From contig CM046853.1 in NCBI GenBank assembly GCA_025617745.1, positions 29,391,822 to 29,455,821 on the forward strand: a stretch of DNA of 64,000 bases, written 5' to 3'. The notes under the pieces were generated by a model. The model was not told where the DNA came from and did not search any database. It worked only from the letters and a program-made list of their open reading frames with translations. This DNA comes from Heliocidaris erythrogramma (lineage: Eukaryota > Echinodermata > Echinoidea > Camarodonta > Echinometridae). Position 1 is the first letter of the stretch, and each line of letters starts with the position of its first letter. The position numbers and the translations under genes were made by a program. Of the stretch, positions 10,594-21,610 are shown one piece after another.

Positions 10594-10935
10594 TAGCAAA
10601 TAGGTAGATACATCGATTTATTGCTGTAAATCAAGAAAATTATAACTAATTTTGTTATTTACTAGATAAATCTATGTATCTACCTATGTCCCTCCCTCCA
10701 GCCCCTCTCCTTGTCTGACATCATGTCCTAGATCTGTCTCTGACTGCTAGGAAGAGGAAGAGTATGGCGGTGGCGCGATTGGATTGGTGGACGGGGAGTA
10801 CGCGCGCGCAGGCAGGGGCTGCGCGTTTTAGACTTAGTTTTTCTCGAATGACGGCATAGTTTGGGAAACTAGCAAATAGGTAGATACATAGATTTATCTA
10901 GTAAATAACAAAATTAGTTATAATTTTCTTGATTT
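10594..10935. repeat. DIRS terminal / internal complementary repeats
   Basis: AGCAAATAGGTAGATACAT occurs forward near 10595, in reverse complement at about 10668-10686, and forward again near 10870. The 55 bp at 10632-10686 is a perfect inverted copy of 10877-10931, with a GC-rich ~190 bp spacer between. DIRS elements have inverted termini and an internal complementary region used for replication, and this cluster fits that general scheme. The order (partial copy, inverted copy, spacer, forward copy) is unusual for a simple 3' end. Confidence 0.8.
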
Positions 10936-11426
10936 CATAGAATTCTATCAAAAAGAATGGTTAATAAATGTTTTCTTAGCGAGTAATCACAACAAAACCT
11001 TACACATTGGTATTTCATGATCAATTTAAATCCTCCGGGCTAACTTGGCCTCACTTTTCCGGTAGTACCAAGTTCGCCCTAGTGCCGAGTTAGCCCGACC
11101 CCCATTGTATGTGGGGCAATTGAGAACATTCAATGCTGCTGTAGTAGAAAAGAAACTCTAAAATCAGTGTATCAGGTTTGAATTTGCTTAACATACATTT
11201 GTCAGATGACTTCATAAAGTTCTTTTGAAATGTACTCTGGTACAGATTTGGGGTTTCCAAGATAAATTATGCAAGTATGATTTACCATGGACCAATCCCT
11301 CAGAAGCCACACAACATCTAGGCATGTACTATAGGAAGTCCCTCAAGAAAAGATGTGTATCTATATTCTATAGGTACATTGTATTATATAACTTAGTACA
11401 TGTATGCATAGGGTTCTTGCTATATA
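10936..11426. other. Unassigned AT-rich spacer
   Basis: No gene is recognised. A CpG-bearing block at 11030-11100 holds an imperfect inverted pair around CGGGCTAACTTGG and CCGAGTTAGCCCG, probably a short MITE remnant. Confidence 0.35.
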
Positions 11427-12178
11427 CAGGGATGCCACTTTTCTGACTTGTGTCGGATTTCAGACTTTTTCAGCTATTGAGACTCTCTTTCCCTCTCTCC
11501 CTCCGGCCGCCTCTTGATATACCTGCCAATTGATCATTTTCTTTCCTTGTCTCTCTTTCACGATGTCTCATTCCGTACGTGCATGTATTGTATGTGTAAC
11601 GACCTAACGACCCTGCGTGTGCGCACGCGCTCGCGCTGCACATGTAATACATACTGTATCTGTGTGTGTGTAAGCATGCGATGCTTGATCGCGTGGAATC
11701 GGAGCTCGCGGCGATGTTGTCTCCATGGTATTTTCATGGATAATATACAACTATTGAGGAAAAATCCGGGGGGAAAATGTCATTGTCATGGAATATTACA
11801 GGGAAAGAAGGAAACAAACATTTTAGCCTGTGTTTGCAGCAAATTGGGGTTGTTGCATCATCGAACTATGTAAGTCCCACATGTGGAATTTTGTGTAGTC
11901 TACTGTATAGTTTAGGGAGGTTGCGTCGCACTGGAGAGTCTATCGATGAAATCCGTTTCTAATGAACCGTAAATTGGAGTAAGTAGTGGAGTAAGTAGTG
12001 TTACATCAGGAAAAGCTTTTTCTCAATCAGAACTGCCCAGAAAGCCACCAATTGACACTTTTCCTGATAACACTACTTACTCCCCCCCACCGGGGTGCTG
12101 CCCCTGGACCCCGCTGGGGGCTCCACCCCAGACCCCCAATACTTCCTACTTTTTTGAGCAGTCCTAATGGCATCCCTG
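11427..12178. mobile_element. TA-flanked MITE upstream of the FASTKD gene
   Basis: The ends are CAGGGATGCCA and its complement TGGCATCCCTG, flanked on both sides by TA (11425-11426 and 12179-12180). The interior includes a second inverted pair (GTAAGTAGTGTTACATCAGG near 11990 and its complement ending near 12080) and a GC-rich CCCCAGACCCCC block. No transposase is present. TA flanks suggest mobilisation by a Tc1/mariner-type enzyme. It lies about 180 bp before the acceptor of the FASTKD start-codon exon. Confidence 0.75.
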
Positions 12179-12381
12179 TATCTCAAACTGGAATAGGTGT
12201 TGAAATGTGCAGATGAGGGTCAGTGTAAATATGGAGATTTAGGAAGTGAGGGTCATTTTCCCATGGATATGTTAACCCATATTAATGTTGAATTGTGGAC
12301 TACATGTAATTTCTATTTCACTTTCCTGACAATTCCTGATCTGTATTTCTATTTTGCAGGTGTCATCAGGACGACTTAAAC

Positions 12382-13675
12382 ATGGCCTTATCAATCCTGC
12401 GACTTTTAGCTCCAGGGCTTCATCAAAACTTCAGATGCTTTACTAAGATCCTCCTGCCCTCAGGTCAAAGTTTATGCTATGAAAGGCCATTCGTATCTAG
12501 CAGGAGGGCACTTGCCGAGGATGCCGCTAGTTTGGAAAGTTCATCTCAATCTGAAAGAACTGTAAGTGCTGGACAAAGTTTGTTTCAAGAGCTTAGCTCC
12601 CTGGGATCAGTTGAAAATGTACTTGAAGTCATAAGTCAGAGGGAATTGTCAGGAAATGAAGCATCAATAGCTGTACGTGCCCTCCGCCATATACAAAAGA
12701 ATGATCCCGCATCCACTGACTTTGCAACAGATAAGCGCTTTAGTAACTTGGCAGCATCCATAATGGAAGGAGTCAAGAATTTAAGCAATGACAGCCTCAC
12801 AAGCACTCTGGCAAATGCCTTCCATGTCAACAGTAAAAATGATGACTTTATTCTTGCTCTAGAGGGAGAATGCAGGCGTAGGTTACGACTTCTTCCCATC
12901 CGATCAGTTGCTACAATTGTTTGCAATGACCAGTTACTCTCAAGGAGAACAGAAACAAAAGCACTTGTGAATGAAGCCGCGCGTGTCCTTGAACTGCGCT
13001 GGAGGGAACTGCAGAATCCACAACTTGTACGACGTTTGTTGCCATGTGCAGCTCGAGTGTCAGAACCACTACTGGAGCGGGTAGAAGATAAAACTCTTGA
13101 GATGCTGAGTCAGTTCAGTTTCCAAGATCTCACAGGCTTGATGAAGTCATTAGTAGGGACAAACACAAGATCGCTACCTATCTTGCGGGCAATCTCCTAC
13201 CAGCTGCTGGAGCAGCGTTCGCAGTGGGAGATTCCTGCAATGATGGACATCATGAGTGCAATGGGTAATTTAGGCTTCCACAATGCAGCGCTCTTCAGTG
13301 AATTTGCAGTGCACATCCAACAGAAAATTGATGAATGCTCTGAGAGCCTCCTGTGTGACATAGCAAAGACATATGCTGTGCTTCGTGTCCAAGCAACCAA
13401 CCTCATGGATTCCATCCACAATGTTGTAGCTGGGGCATTAGATGAACTTACAGTTCTAGACCTGAAGAGGCTCTTGTTTGCTTACAGTCAATTTTATTAT
13501 CAACCACCAGATGCGAGTACATTCTATAATGAAGTTGGAAGTAAGTTAGATGCAACGTTTGATGATTATTCTGTCAAAGATCAGATAGACTTGGCGCACT
13601 CTTTGACGGTACTGAAGAATGTGCCTCGAAAGAGTTTAGGGAAGATACTGCAGCATTCTGAGGAGAGGCAGGATG
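12382..13675 (+). CDS. FASTKD gene, coding exon 1 (start codon)
   Basis: The acceptor TTTTGCAG ends at 12359, so the exon begins at 12360 in 5' UTR and the ATG is at 12382. The exon ends with the donor G|GTAAGA at 13676. It encodes residues 1-431 and leaves one base of the next codon. At least one upstream non-coding exon must exist, but no donor could be assigned. Confidence 0.9.
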
Positions 13676-16600
13676 GTAAGAATTTCTTTTTAAATTTGAA
13701 AGATATCTACATGTAACTTCCCTCACAAATCTTAAGTTTTTACACGTTGCACTACATCCTAAACTAGAGCAAAATTGTTCATGTACACCTGGATGGTTTC
13801 ACACCATGGCCCTGTAACATAAAGATTTAAAATTGATTTATCTTCTTAAGCAATCATATCCTTTCAATTGATAGTAACTTACAATCAATTTTACGTTACA
13901 AAAAGGCACAATTCATTTCAGGATGCAATTAATCGTAGCAAGAATGGAGATACAAATGATTGTAAGTTGATTTTTCTATTACAAGGCCCACTGAGTTCAC
14001 AATATCATTTTTCTCATGATATTCTATCATATTTATTTTGTCCATTCAGTTCCTATACAATCTACTCTGAAGCTGAAGCTACTGCAGATGAACACATGTG
14101 CCCAGCTGGATTTCCCTGAATATGAGGGCCCATATTTGACCTCTGACCTCAAATCCTTCCCAGCAGATCACAAAATCTACCCCACAACCTTGCACCGGTC
14201 TGTGTTCAAAGTGTTACAAGCTTCTCTTGGAGAGCACTTGAATATGGTGGAGAATATCAAAAGTGACCTCGGTTATGTCCTAGGTGAGAATGTGTATAAG
14301 TTGAATGGGACAGTATTACATAATACATGTATGTTACCAAACCATACCAAACACTGACTTGCATGTATATGGCAGTAGATCATAACGCTATGTACCCTCT
14401 AATACACAAAATGAGATGCACACAATATTCAGAAGCTTTTGGGATACTAAATTGCGGAAGATTACCTGGGATTGCCAAAAACAATATGAATCTATTCATT
14501 ATTATTCATGTATTTCATTTGTGGATTAAAATCAGGTAATGATTTCTTTCAATCACACATAATATCAAAGTCGGCGTATTTTCTACGGTAGGTAGTTTTA
14601 TGACACGGCAGCTTGGTTGAGCAACATGGGCATGGATATCCAGAAGAGAATGTGATTATTGTGATATCTTCCAATCATATTTTTTCTCAACAGTTGATCC
14701 ATAGATTGTGATAAACAAAAACAGGGTTTATTTATGTAATTATTTTTCATATATTAGTCTTTGAAAACGACATGCTGAACTTGTGGTCCCCCCCCCCCCT
14801 CCAATCATTCTACTTGTACAGTGTACAGTATACTGTAAAACCAGAAACTTCGCCCAAAAATCTTTCACGAATTGTTAATGAGAGCCAATTTTGCAGCAAG
14901 AAACTTTCGCGAATTGCAATAATTTTATGTTTCAATTGTGATTTTATTATTTCGCGGCATGAAACTTCCGTGAATCTCGACCACTCGCAAAATTAGCGAA
15001 AGTTTCATGCATGTGAAAATCTCTGGTTTTACAGTATTCACATTATAAGACAAGTCAATGAGGAATACACTATGCTAGGTTTTGCAGGCAGACATATTCT
15101 TGGAAAGTGTATTGTGATACAGAATGATAGTGATGCCATCATTACCAAAGAAATAATGTGCAGATATACTCTGGAGCTGATATATATCTATGGCCCAAAT
15201 GATTACAAACATTTCCCCATGCATATAGCAATAGGATAGTCACACCCAGCCATTTATTGTCAAGCCTTGGTATCTTTGCAAATATTATGACCCGACAATG
15301 AAATAAACTTTTCTTATTTTTGTATGTTACCTTTGCAGATGCAGAAATTTCCAGCAGTGTGAAAGGAAATGGTCAAAAGTAAGTTGCGGTTTTTAGTACG
15401 GTACCTCCTTAGCATTTTATTTCTGAAGGCTATGAATGAAAGGTTCCTTGGCCAGAGCTCCCAACCTACTTTTTTACTCGAGGTCCATATCTCCATATTA
15501 GGGGTCGGAGTGTAGTGTGTGCCTGTGCTGTTCACATTTTGCAATTTTTTTCACCTAGGTGTGCCAAACCCCATATTAGGGTTGAGCCCCTCCCTATGTA
15601 TGAATATATCTTCTGTTTCCACCCATTCAACCCATGTGAATTGTAATTAAAGTTTGGCAGAACCAGGCTTTCAACTTGTTGATGATCAACAGTTTAAGAA
15701 AAAAAGACTGTACACACTTCTTTCAATCATATACATGTATGTTTGAACAGTGTTTTATAATTTTCATGTTGTTTTCTATTTAAGGTTGGCCATCATGACC
15801 TTTAGCCCTCCCTGCTACCTCTACTCTACAAGGCAGCTAGTCGGACGTCTAGAGATGATGCTCAACCACCTTGAACTTGCTGGCTATCAAGTGCTGCAGG
15901 TAGGAATGTGTATTTTGAGAAGCAGATGGGTGTTAACTCTATATGAGTGTATGCATTTCTGGCTCTCAGCAGGCAAATTGTTTGGGACTCACTAATACAG
16001 AACCACCAACTTGGTGTCAGAATTTTTTACAATATTAAAAATTAATTGATTAATTGTATCCCCCGGCAGAATGCCGGAGGATACTTTGGATTCAGCAGCG
16101 TTACGCCGCGGCCACGTCACGTTCCTTTTGTGCGCTCTAACTGCCACCTTCCTTGACAGATTTCTTTCAAATTTTGTATGGAGGTGTATCTTGGTATAAT
16201 CTACACACCTATAATTTCTGGTGATGCTGCCCCCAGTGTTCCGTCTTTTATAGGTTAAAAGGCCATATTTTTGTGGATAGTTTGTGTGCGCTCTGGTGGT
16301 CACATTTCTTGACGGATTTTGTTCAAATTTTGCATGAAGGTGTCTCTTGGTATAATCTAGAAGGCTATAGTTTTTGGTAATGCTGCCACCAGTGTCCCGT
16401 CTTTTATAGGGACAAAGGTCATACTAAATGGAGGATGGCGTGAGTGCACTCTGCAGGCCACATTTCTTGATGGATTTCTTTCAAATTTTGTATGGAGATG
16501 TATCTTGGTACAATCTACACATCTTTACTTTTCGGTGATGCTGCCCTCATTGTTCCATCCTTTTATAGGATCAAAGGTCGTTTGTCCATTTTGTGCGCTC

Positions 16601-19584
16601 TTCTGCATTTCGTGACGGATTTCTTTCAAATTTTGTGGAGATGTATCTTGGTACAATCTACACATCTTTACTTTTCGGTGATGCTGCCCTCATTGTTCCA
16701 TCCTTTTATAGGGTCAAAGGTCGTTTGTCCATTTTGTGCGCTCTTCTGCATTTCGTGACGGATTTCTTTCAAATTTTGTGGAGATGTATCTTGGTACAAT
16801 CTACACATCTTTACTTTTCGGTGATGCTGCCCTCATTGTTCCATCCTTTTATAGGGTCAAAGGTCGTTTGTCCATTTTGTGCGCTCTTCTGCATTTCGTG
16901 ACGGATTTCTTTCAAATTTTGTGGAGATGTATCTTAAAACAATCAACAAATTTATACTTTTTATAATGCTGCCCTCATTGTTCCGTCCTTTATAGGGTCA
17001 AAGATCATAATTGTGCGCTCTAACTGCCACTTTTCTTGACGGATTTCTATTAAATTTTATATGGAGGTGTGTCTTAGTAAAATCTACACATCTTTAGTGT
17101 TTGGTGATGCTGCCCCCAGTGTTCTGCTTTTTTTTGTTGTTGCTGTCTTGCATGCACTCTGGAGGTCACATTTGTCGACTGATTTCCTTCAGATTTTGTA
17201 TGGAGGTCCATCATAGATTACTCTGGACCTTTACAGTTTCTGGTGATGCTGCCCCCAGTGTTCCATCTTTTATAGGGTCAAATGTCATATTTTAGTAGAT
17301 ATTTTGTGTGCGCTCTGCAGGCCACATTTCTTGACAGATTTCTTTCGATTTTTCTATATAGATGCATTATACTGTAATCTACACACATTGTTTTGGTGAT
17401 GCTGCTCGTAGTGTTGACAGTAGTCCAGGCCACTGGTGGCAATCTCTACGTCATCCTTTTGTTTGAGGGAGGGGAGGGGGGAGGTACTTTGTCCCTCCTT
17501 CGAACAAAAGGATGAAGCAAAAATCGCTGCCAGTGCCTGGGGATACATTCGCATTGCGTGGCAATGGACATTTCTATTTAATTAATATATTCATTTATTT
17601 ATTTATTTATTTATCCATCTATTTATTTATCCATCTATTTAGTCACTAATTTATTTGTTTTTGCCTATTTTCTTAGAATTAGCGGCATATGGTTAAGTAT
17701 TCAGATGACAGAAAACATCGAGAAGAAGTAATCAAATTCATTTACAATTAAGCTCACATCTTGATACTCTGGGGGTATTGACTTCTGAAAATCAACAGCC
17801 CTTGGCTCTATGGAAGTTACTGCTAAAATTATGATTCAAGAAAGACGGCGAAGAAGATAGAAATGAGGAGGCGCGATGGTTCAGTGGCAGAACAATGGTC
17901 GCGTAATGGGGGGGGGGGGGTTTAAAACCAAGTGGATAGACTAGTGCCCTTTAGTGAGGCATTAATTCTCATTACAGAGTCTTTCTGAGAGGACTTAAAG
18001 CAGTCAGCCATGTGGTTGCTTACTTACAAACATACTCATGCTTTCTTAATAGTCAGTCAAAGAAAGCATCAAACCTATCAAATTCAGTAGTGAAGATTTA
18101 ATGGTGAGAAGAACAGGAGCCCTGTAGGAATGGGGGCTACTCGTTTTTCCAAAGGTTCGTTTTTTCAAAGGTTCATAATTCCACAACACAATTTTCCCAT
18201 AGAAGGGGGATCATTATTACGAACATTTGGTACATTAGTCCAAAGGTTCCGTAATCCGAAAATGTAACAGAGTCCTTCATATCTTTGGAATCACGAACAT
18301 TTGGAAATATGAATCCTATTCATTTTCAGAATTATGCACCCCCTTCTATGGGAAATTTGTGTTTCGGAATTACGAAGCTTCAGAATTATGAACCTTCAGA
18401 AAAACAAACCCGTGAAAAAACGAGTACCCCCCCCCCCCCCCCCTTCCGAACCGTCTATGAACCTTCAGAAAAACGAACCTTCAAAATTATGAACCTTTGG
18501 AAAAACAACATGTAACCATAGGAATGCACTGTCATTACTAGGCAAGTGAATATCCTTGCAACAATTACTTTTTGGAACAGCCCTTGGCTTCATGGAAGAT
18601 AAGATGCTAAAATTATGAGTCAAGAAAAACTGGGGAGAAGATAAAAAAAAAGTCAAACTTCCCATTTCTACAAAAGACCAGAATGGGCTTCCATCTTGAT
18701 CATACATATTCCCCATTTGCTCTTTGTCTGATGTCTCTTTAAGTAGCGCTAAAGTTTTACTTCATAACTCAGCTTATCTCTTGCCCTTCCTCTTGATGTT
18801 TTTTCTCGGTTTGATCCTTATCCAATATGAAGATTGATTTGATCTTCCTTATATCGTTTCCATTAAAAATATATATATATATTTGTTACAGTCTTCGTTG
18901 ATGATTTGGTATAAAACAACATTCTATTCTGCTGATATTTTATGCCATTCTATTATGTTACTCCTTCTTTTCTACATGTTATTCTATTTGATGCTGTTTT
19001 ATTTGTATGTATTGATCCCCCAGGAGTATTGCAAGTTGGAATGGGGGACCCTCAGGGTTTCGGTGATTCAGTTTGCCTTCCCAATTCCTGGAAACTTGTC
19101 AGTATATTTGGGGGATCGATTACATGTACATGTAAATCAATTTCAACCTCCCTGTATTGTGTTTTGTTCTTCTTTGTAATAGACCGCTTCTGTAATGATA
19201 CAAATTTATGCACATATATTCTCTGAGCACTTAGTGACGAGCTATTCCATGAACCTGCTTTTTATAAATGAGCCTCATTGCTTGGAATCCAGTTTGCATA
19301 CATTATTTGTTGCTATGTCTGGCAAGCCTCCGGCAAGCTTTCAGGTTGTCAAGAACAACCTTTTGTTTGAAAGGTATGCGTAAAATTTGCATACATTACC
19401 GAAGCGGTCTGTTGTACATGTATGTACTTTGATTTGCCGAATAAAATAATAGTAATTTAATAGATAGCTTTTGATTATTTATCTTTTCTTTATGCAGATC
19501 CCTTACCATGACTGGTACCCTCTTCGCACACCAGTTCAGCAAGTCAACTACCTGAAGGATAAGCTGAAAGAAATACTCCAATAA
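12382..19584 (+). CDS. FAST kinase domain-containing protein (FASTKD/TBRG4-like), 5 coding exons
   Basis: The coding exons are 12382-13675, 14050-14283, 15339-15378, 15785-15899 and 19498-19584. Splice phases agree throughout (1, 1, 2, 0), giving 1770 bp and 589 residues. The N-terminus (MALSILRLLAPGLHQNFRCF) is basic and hydrophobic like a mitochondrial presequence. The middle is alpha-helical repeat sequence. A FAST_1-like stretch is near residues 345-415 (LDLKRLLFAYSQFYY). FAST_2 is near 435-510 (LLQMNTCAQLDFPEYEGPYL). A C-terminal RAP domain spans about 523-588 (CYLYSTRQLVGRLEMMLNHL; IPYHDWYPL). Members of this family bind and process mitochondrial mRNAs. The length is near FASTK/TBRG4; which paralogue it is cannot be settled by eye. 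AATAAA signals lie near 19768 and 19858. Confidence 0.92.
14050..14283 (+). CDS. FASTKD gene, coding exon 2 (FAST_2 domain)
   Basis: The acceptor CCATTCAG ends at 14049 and the donor GTGAGA begins at 14284. The 234 bp encode most of the FAST_2 domain, including CAQLDFPEYEGPYL. The phase is 1 on both sides. Confidence 0.9.
14831..15036. mobile_element. MITE with CTGTAAAACCAGA ends, in FASTKD intron
   Basis: TACTGTAAAACCAGA at the left is matched by TCTGGTTTTACAGTA at the right, with the outer TA as target duplication. Inside are several GAAACTTTCGCGAATT-like repeats. Remnants with the same CTGTAAAACCAG / CTGGTTTTAC ends are visible in Rheb introns near 54577 and 57620. Confidence 0.8.
15339..15378 (+). 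CDS. FASTKD gene, coding exon 3 (40 bp)
   Basis: This micro-exon has the acceptor CTTTGCAG and the donor GTAAGT. It encodes DAEISSSVKGNGQ plus two bases, and links FAST_2 to the RAP domain in phase. Confidence 0.82.
15785..15899 (+). CDS. FASTKD gene, coding exon 4 (RAP domain, first half)
   Basis: The acceptor TATTTAAG ends at 15784 and the donor GTAGGA starts at 15900. It encodes LAIMTFSPPCYLYSTRQLVG and the following helix, ending GYQVLQ, the first half of a RAP fold. Confidence 0.92.
16055..17547. mobile_element. 1.5 kb element made of nine ~145 bp tandem units
   Basis: The outer ends are TGTATCCCCCGGCA and its near complement TGCCTGGGGATACA. Inside, a unit beginning GTGCGCTCT and containing TTTCTTTCAAATTTTGT, ATCTTGGTA, GGTGATGCTGCC and TTTTATAGGGTCAAAGG recurs at about 16129, 16286, 16446, 16594, 16736, 16879, 17010, 17152 and 17307. 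Three neighbouring units (16594-16900) are nearly identical. The open frames of about 90-100 codons here are repeat artefacts. A secondary hairpin fills 17420-17537. It lies wholly in the last FASTKD intron. Confidence 0.8.
17575..17660. repeat. (TTTA)n microsatellite
   Basis: A run of ATTTATTTATTTAT units with interspersed CCATC variants, in the last FASTKD intron. Confidence 0.85.
17871..18115 (+). mobile_element. tRNA-derived SINE
   Basis: The head GCGCGATGGTTCAGTGGCAG matches a tRNA 5' half with a Pol III A box. It is followed about 30 bp later by GGTTTAAAACC (17917-17927), a degenerate B box, with a G-run expansion just before it. The downstream body includes TGTGGTTGCTTACTTACAAA and GCTTTCTTAATAGTCAGTC, and no poly-A is seen. 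The tail motif ACCTATCAAATTCAGTAG recurs at 23213. It is not a functional tRNA because the anticodon arm and acceptor pairing are lost. Confidence 0.72.
18132..18441. mobile_element. Short palindromic MITE (GGGGG..ACTCGTTTTT ends)
   Basis: The left GGGGGCTACTCGTTTTT faces AACGAGTACCCCC at the right. The interior is made of inverted TTCATAATTCC / GGAATTATGAA words. A relative lies at 36395-36775. Confidence 0.6.
19498..19584 (+). CDS. FASTKD gene, last coding exon (RAP domain, end)
   Basis: The acceptor CTTTATGCAG ends at 19497. The exon encodes IPYHDWYPLRTPVQQVNYLK and eight more residues, then TAA at 19582-19584. The 3.6 kb intron before it holds the tandem array, the SINE and one MITE. Confidence 0.92.
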   Translation: MPYHDWYPLRTPVQQVNYLKDKLKEILQ

Positions 19585-20830
19585 AAGGGACAATAGCCGA
19601 AGAGTCAAATTTTTCAATTATAGTTCATGTTTGCTAGGCATGACAATATTATCTAAAGCCAGTTAAGTAGCTTAGCGAAAAGCAGCGGCGCATTAAAATG
19701 CGGGAAGGACGTAAGGAGGAAAATTGCTAGTTTGTCTGTGCTTCTAAAATTAGAATCAGACAAAGCTGAATAAAAGTTTTCATATTATTTTGCTGAAACG
19801 TGTTCAAAGAGTTAAATACTAATTCTACATCCCAATATTTTGGTTCTGCCTCTATAGAATAAAATTTTGATTTTGAATAATTTTGTCATATGTGTCTTTC
19901 CCGCGTTCTTACGTGCCACAATGTTTTGCTAACCTATGTTAGCATGGTGAAATTTATATACCTGATCCTACTTGTAAATTCCATTGGTGTAAACCTTTGT
20001 ATTCTTTTCTGTACAAAAGACGGAATACCCACTCATGCTTTGACGAGCATCATACTGAAGAAGTTCCATTTCAAGAGGGGCATTTTTTCAAAAAAATTAG
20101 TCATAAGTGTCATTTTCAGTGTTTCTAGATTTGTATCTTAAAAAAGATAAAAAACACATGCATTTGTGGTAAAGCCAGAGGTTAAAAAGCATATGTATGT
20201 TTGGAGCCAGAAGGGCTTTAAGTCCCATCTTAATGCTGTTCTGGCTATAAACAGTTGATAATTGTTGATAAATATTCTGCTACACCTTTTTAGGCTGCAT
20301 CATCAATCTATGTCTGCATTTTCAGACTTTACATTGTAGAGGGCGTACCCCGATTCCCCCCCCCCCCCCAAAAAAAAAAAAAAAAAAAAAAATTCTCTCT
20401 CTATATATATATATATGTATGAATATCTTTTTGGAATACTTTGTTACCCAATAGAGAATCATCTATTGCAGGGATCTCTAATGTTATTCACAGACTTTTT
20501 CTTTCAGTATCCTGTGGAAACTGGTTCATCTGAGTGTGATGTTGATCCCCTTGGCCTGCATTAGAGGTCGATTCTCACAGCAGAGGGAGGGTTTGTCAGA
20601 TTAGATTCATGTATGACAATGTGTGCATTGTGTGCAATACACAGAAGATATGTGAGGCTTTTTGCTAATAAACTTACTCAAGCTTGGGGAAGGAAATATT
20701 TTTGTGGACGTTTTGTGGGTTCTGTTTTCATCCAATTAGGTTTTAACGATATTAAATATCTAAGAATTTTGAAGCTGCTAAAGCATATTAACACAAGTGT
20801 CATTGTTGTTAAATCACAATAATGAATGTA
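19585..20830. other. FASTKD 3' UTR and downstream spacer
   Basis: AATAAA hexamers near 19768 and 19858 are candidate poly(A) signals. Beyond them there is a C-run plus A-run at 20356-20392 followed by an AT dinucleotide run, and no recognisable gene. Confidence 0.5.
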
Positions 20831-21005
20831 CAGTTAACTTTGCATAAGTCGAATCTGTTGGGACCACAAAAAGTTGTTTGACTTATGCAAAATTCAACTT
20901 AGGAAATGTAAATAACTCATATTTTGCATAGTTCGGTCAAAAAAAAAATGATTTGACTTCGGGAAAGTTCAGCATATGCGACTTCGAGTTATGCAAAGTT
21001 CACTG
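20831..21005. mobile_element. 175 bp TA-flanked MITE
   Basis: The ends are CAGTTAACTTTGCATAAG and TTATGCAAAGTTCACTG, with TA on both sides (20829-20830 and 21006-21007). The body repeats GACTTATGCAAA-type words in both orientations. Size and ends (CAGT..ACTG) match the 30145-30319 element. Confidence 0.85.
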
Positions 21006-21080
21006 TATTTGTAAAATCATTCAAGGTATACATGTACCCCTATACATGGAATTCCTAAGGTCAAGGATAGATTATTTTAA

Positions 21081-21610
21081 AGGGGAATTCCACCTTGATA
21101 TCAAAGGAAGAAAAAATTAAGAAACGGATCAATGAAAGTTTAAGCAAAATCCAATAAAAAAATAAGAAAGTTATGAATTTTTGAAGTTTTAATCAATCAA
21201 ACACATCTTGGGCAACTCCATTCCATATCTTGTGAGGTTTTCTCCCATTTGCCCTATACTAAAAAAAAAATCATAAATTTCTACTTTTTCTACAGAAAAC
21301 ATGTAATCATACATGCAACCTATCATTGCACATACGTCTTCACACAAAACGTGTATGAAACAAAATTATTCCTTCATCAGCAATTGAGAAAATGAAAAAT
21401 GATGAAATTTTCTCTACAGACCAAATGGGAGAGGAGCTTGCAAGATACGTCACCAAGTTGCCAGTTCGTCTTTGATTGATTCAAATTAAAAAATGCATAA
21501 CTTTCTAATTTCTTGTTGGATTTTGCTAAAATTTTCACTAATCTGTTTCTCTTATTTTTTACCGGTAATACTTTTATTCAAATTAACTAAATACCAGGGT
21601 GGACTTCCCT
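21081..21610. mobile_element. Palindromic TTAA-flanked MITE, copy 1
   Basis: The left end AGGGGAATTCCACC follows TTAA. The right end GGTGGACTTCCCT precedes TTAT, probably a mutated TTAA. The two ~250 bp arms are complementary, for example ATCAATGAAAGTTTAAGCAA at 21130 and TTGCTAAAATTTTCACTAAT at 21523. TTAA duplications with an AGGG-type end are the pattern of Kolobok-like elements. A second copy lies at 51321-51864. Confidence 0.82.

Larger units (their letters stand above)
6530..10935 (+). mobile_element. Decayed DIRS-type tyrosine-recombinase retrotransposon
   Basis: In order along the + strand there is a broken GAG-like region (about 6565-7940), a reverse transcriptase (about 7941-8760), an RNase H fragment with an IDLFA block (8864-9559), and a tyrosine recombinase in two frames (about 9570-10545). 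RT plus RNase H plus tyrosine recombinase, with no integrase or protease, defines DIRS elements. Its sequence is much more GC-rich (around 55%) than the surroundings. The 3' end carries a complex set of inverted repeats (10594-10931). No matching left terminal repeat is visible near 6300-6560, so the left boundary is approximate and the element may be 5'-truncated. Confidence 0.9.

Noticed and set aside
13916-13962. Possible extra FASTKD exon after TTTCAG, before a GTAAGT donor
   Set aside because: In the phase left by the previous exon it meets a TAA stop, and the join to 14050 gives a clean FAST_2 domain without it.
16492-16966. Three overlapping ~90-100-codon open frames with repeated protein sequence
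   Set aside because: They repeat with the 143 bp DNA period (phase kept by chance) and lie in a tandem array; no domain or start context supports a gene.
17871-17942. Candidate tRNA gene
   Set aside because: A and B boxes are present but the acceptor and anticodon arms do not pair and a G-run interrupts the body; it reads as a SINE head.
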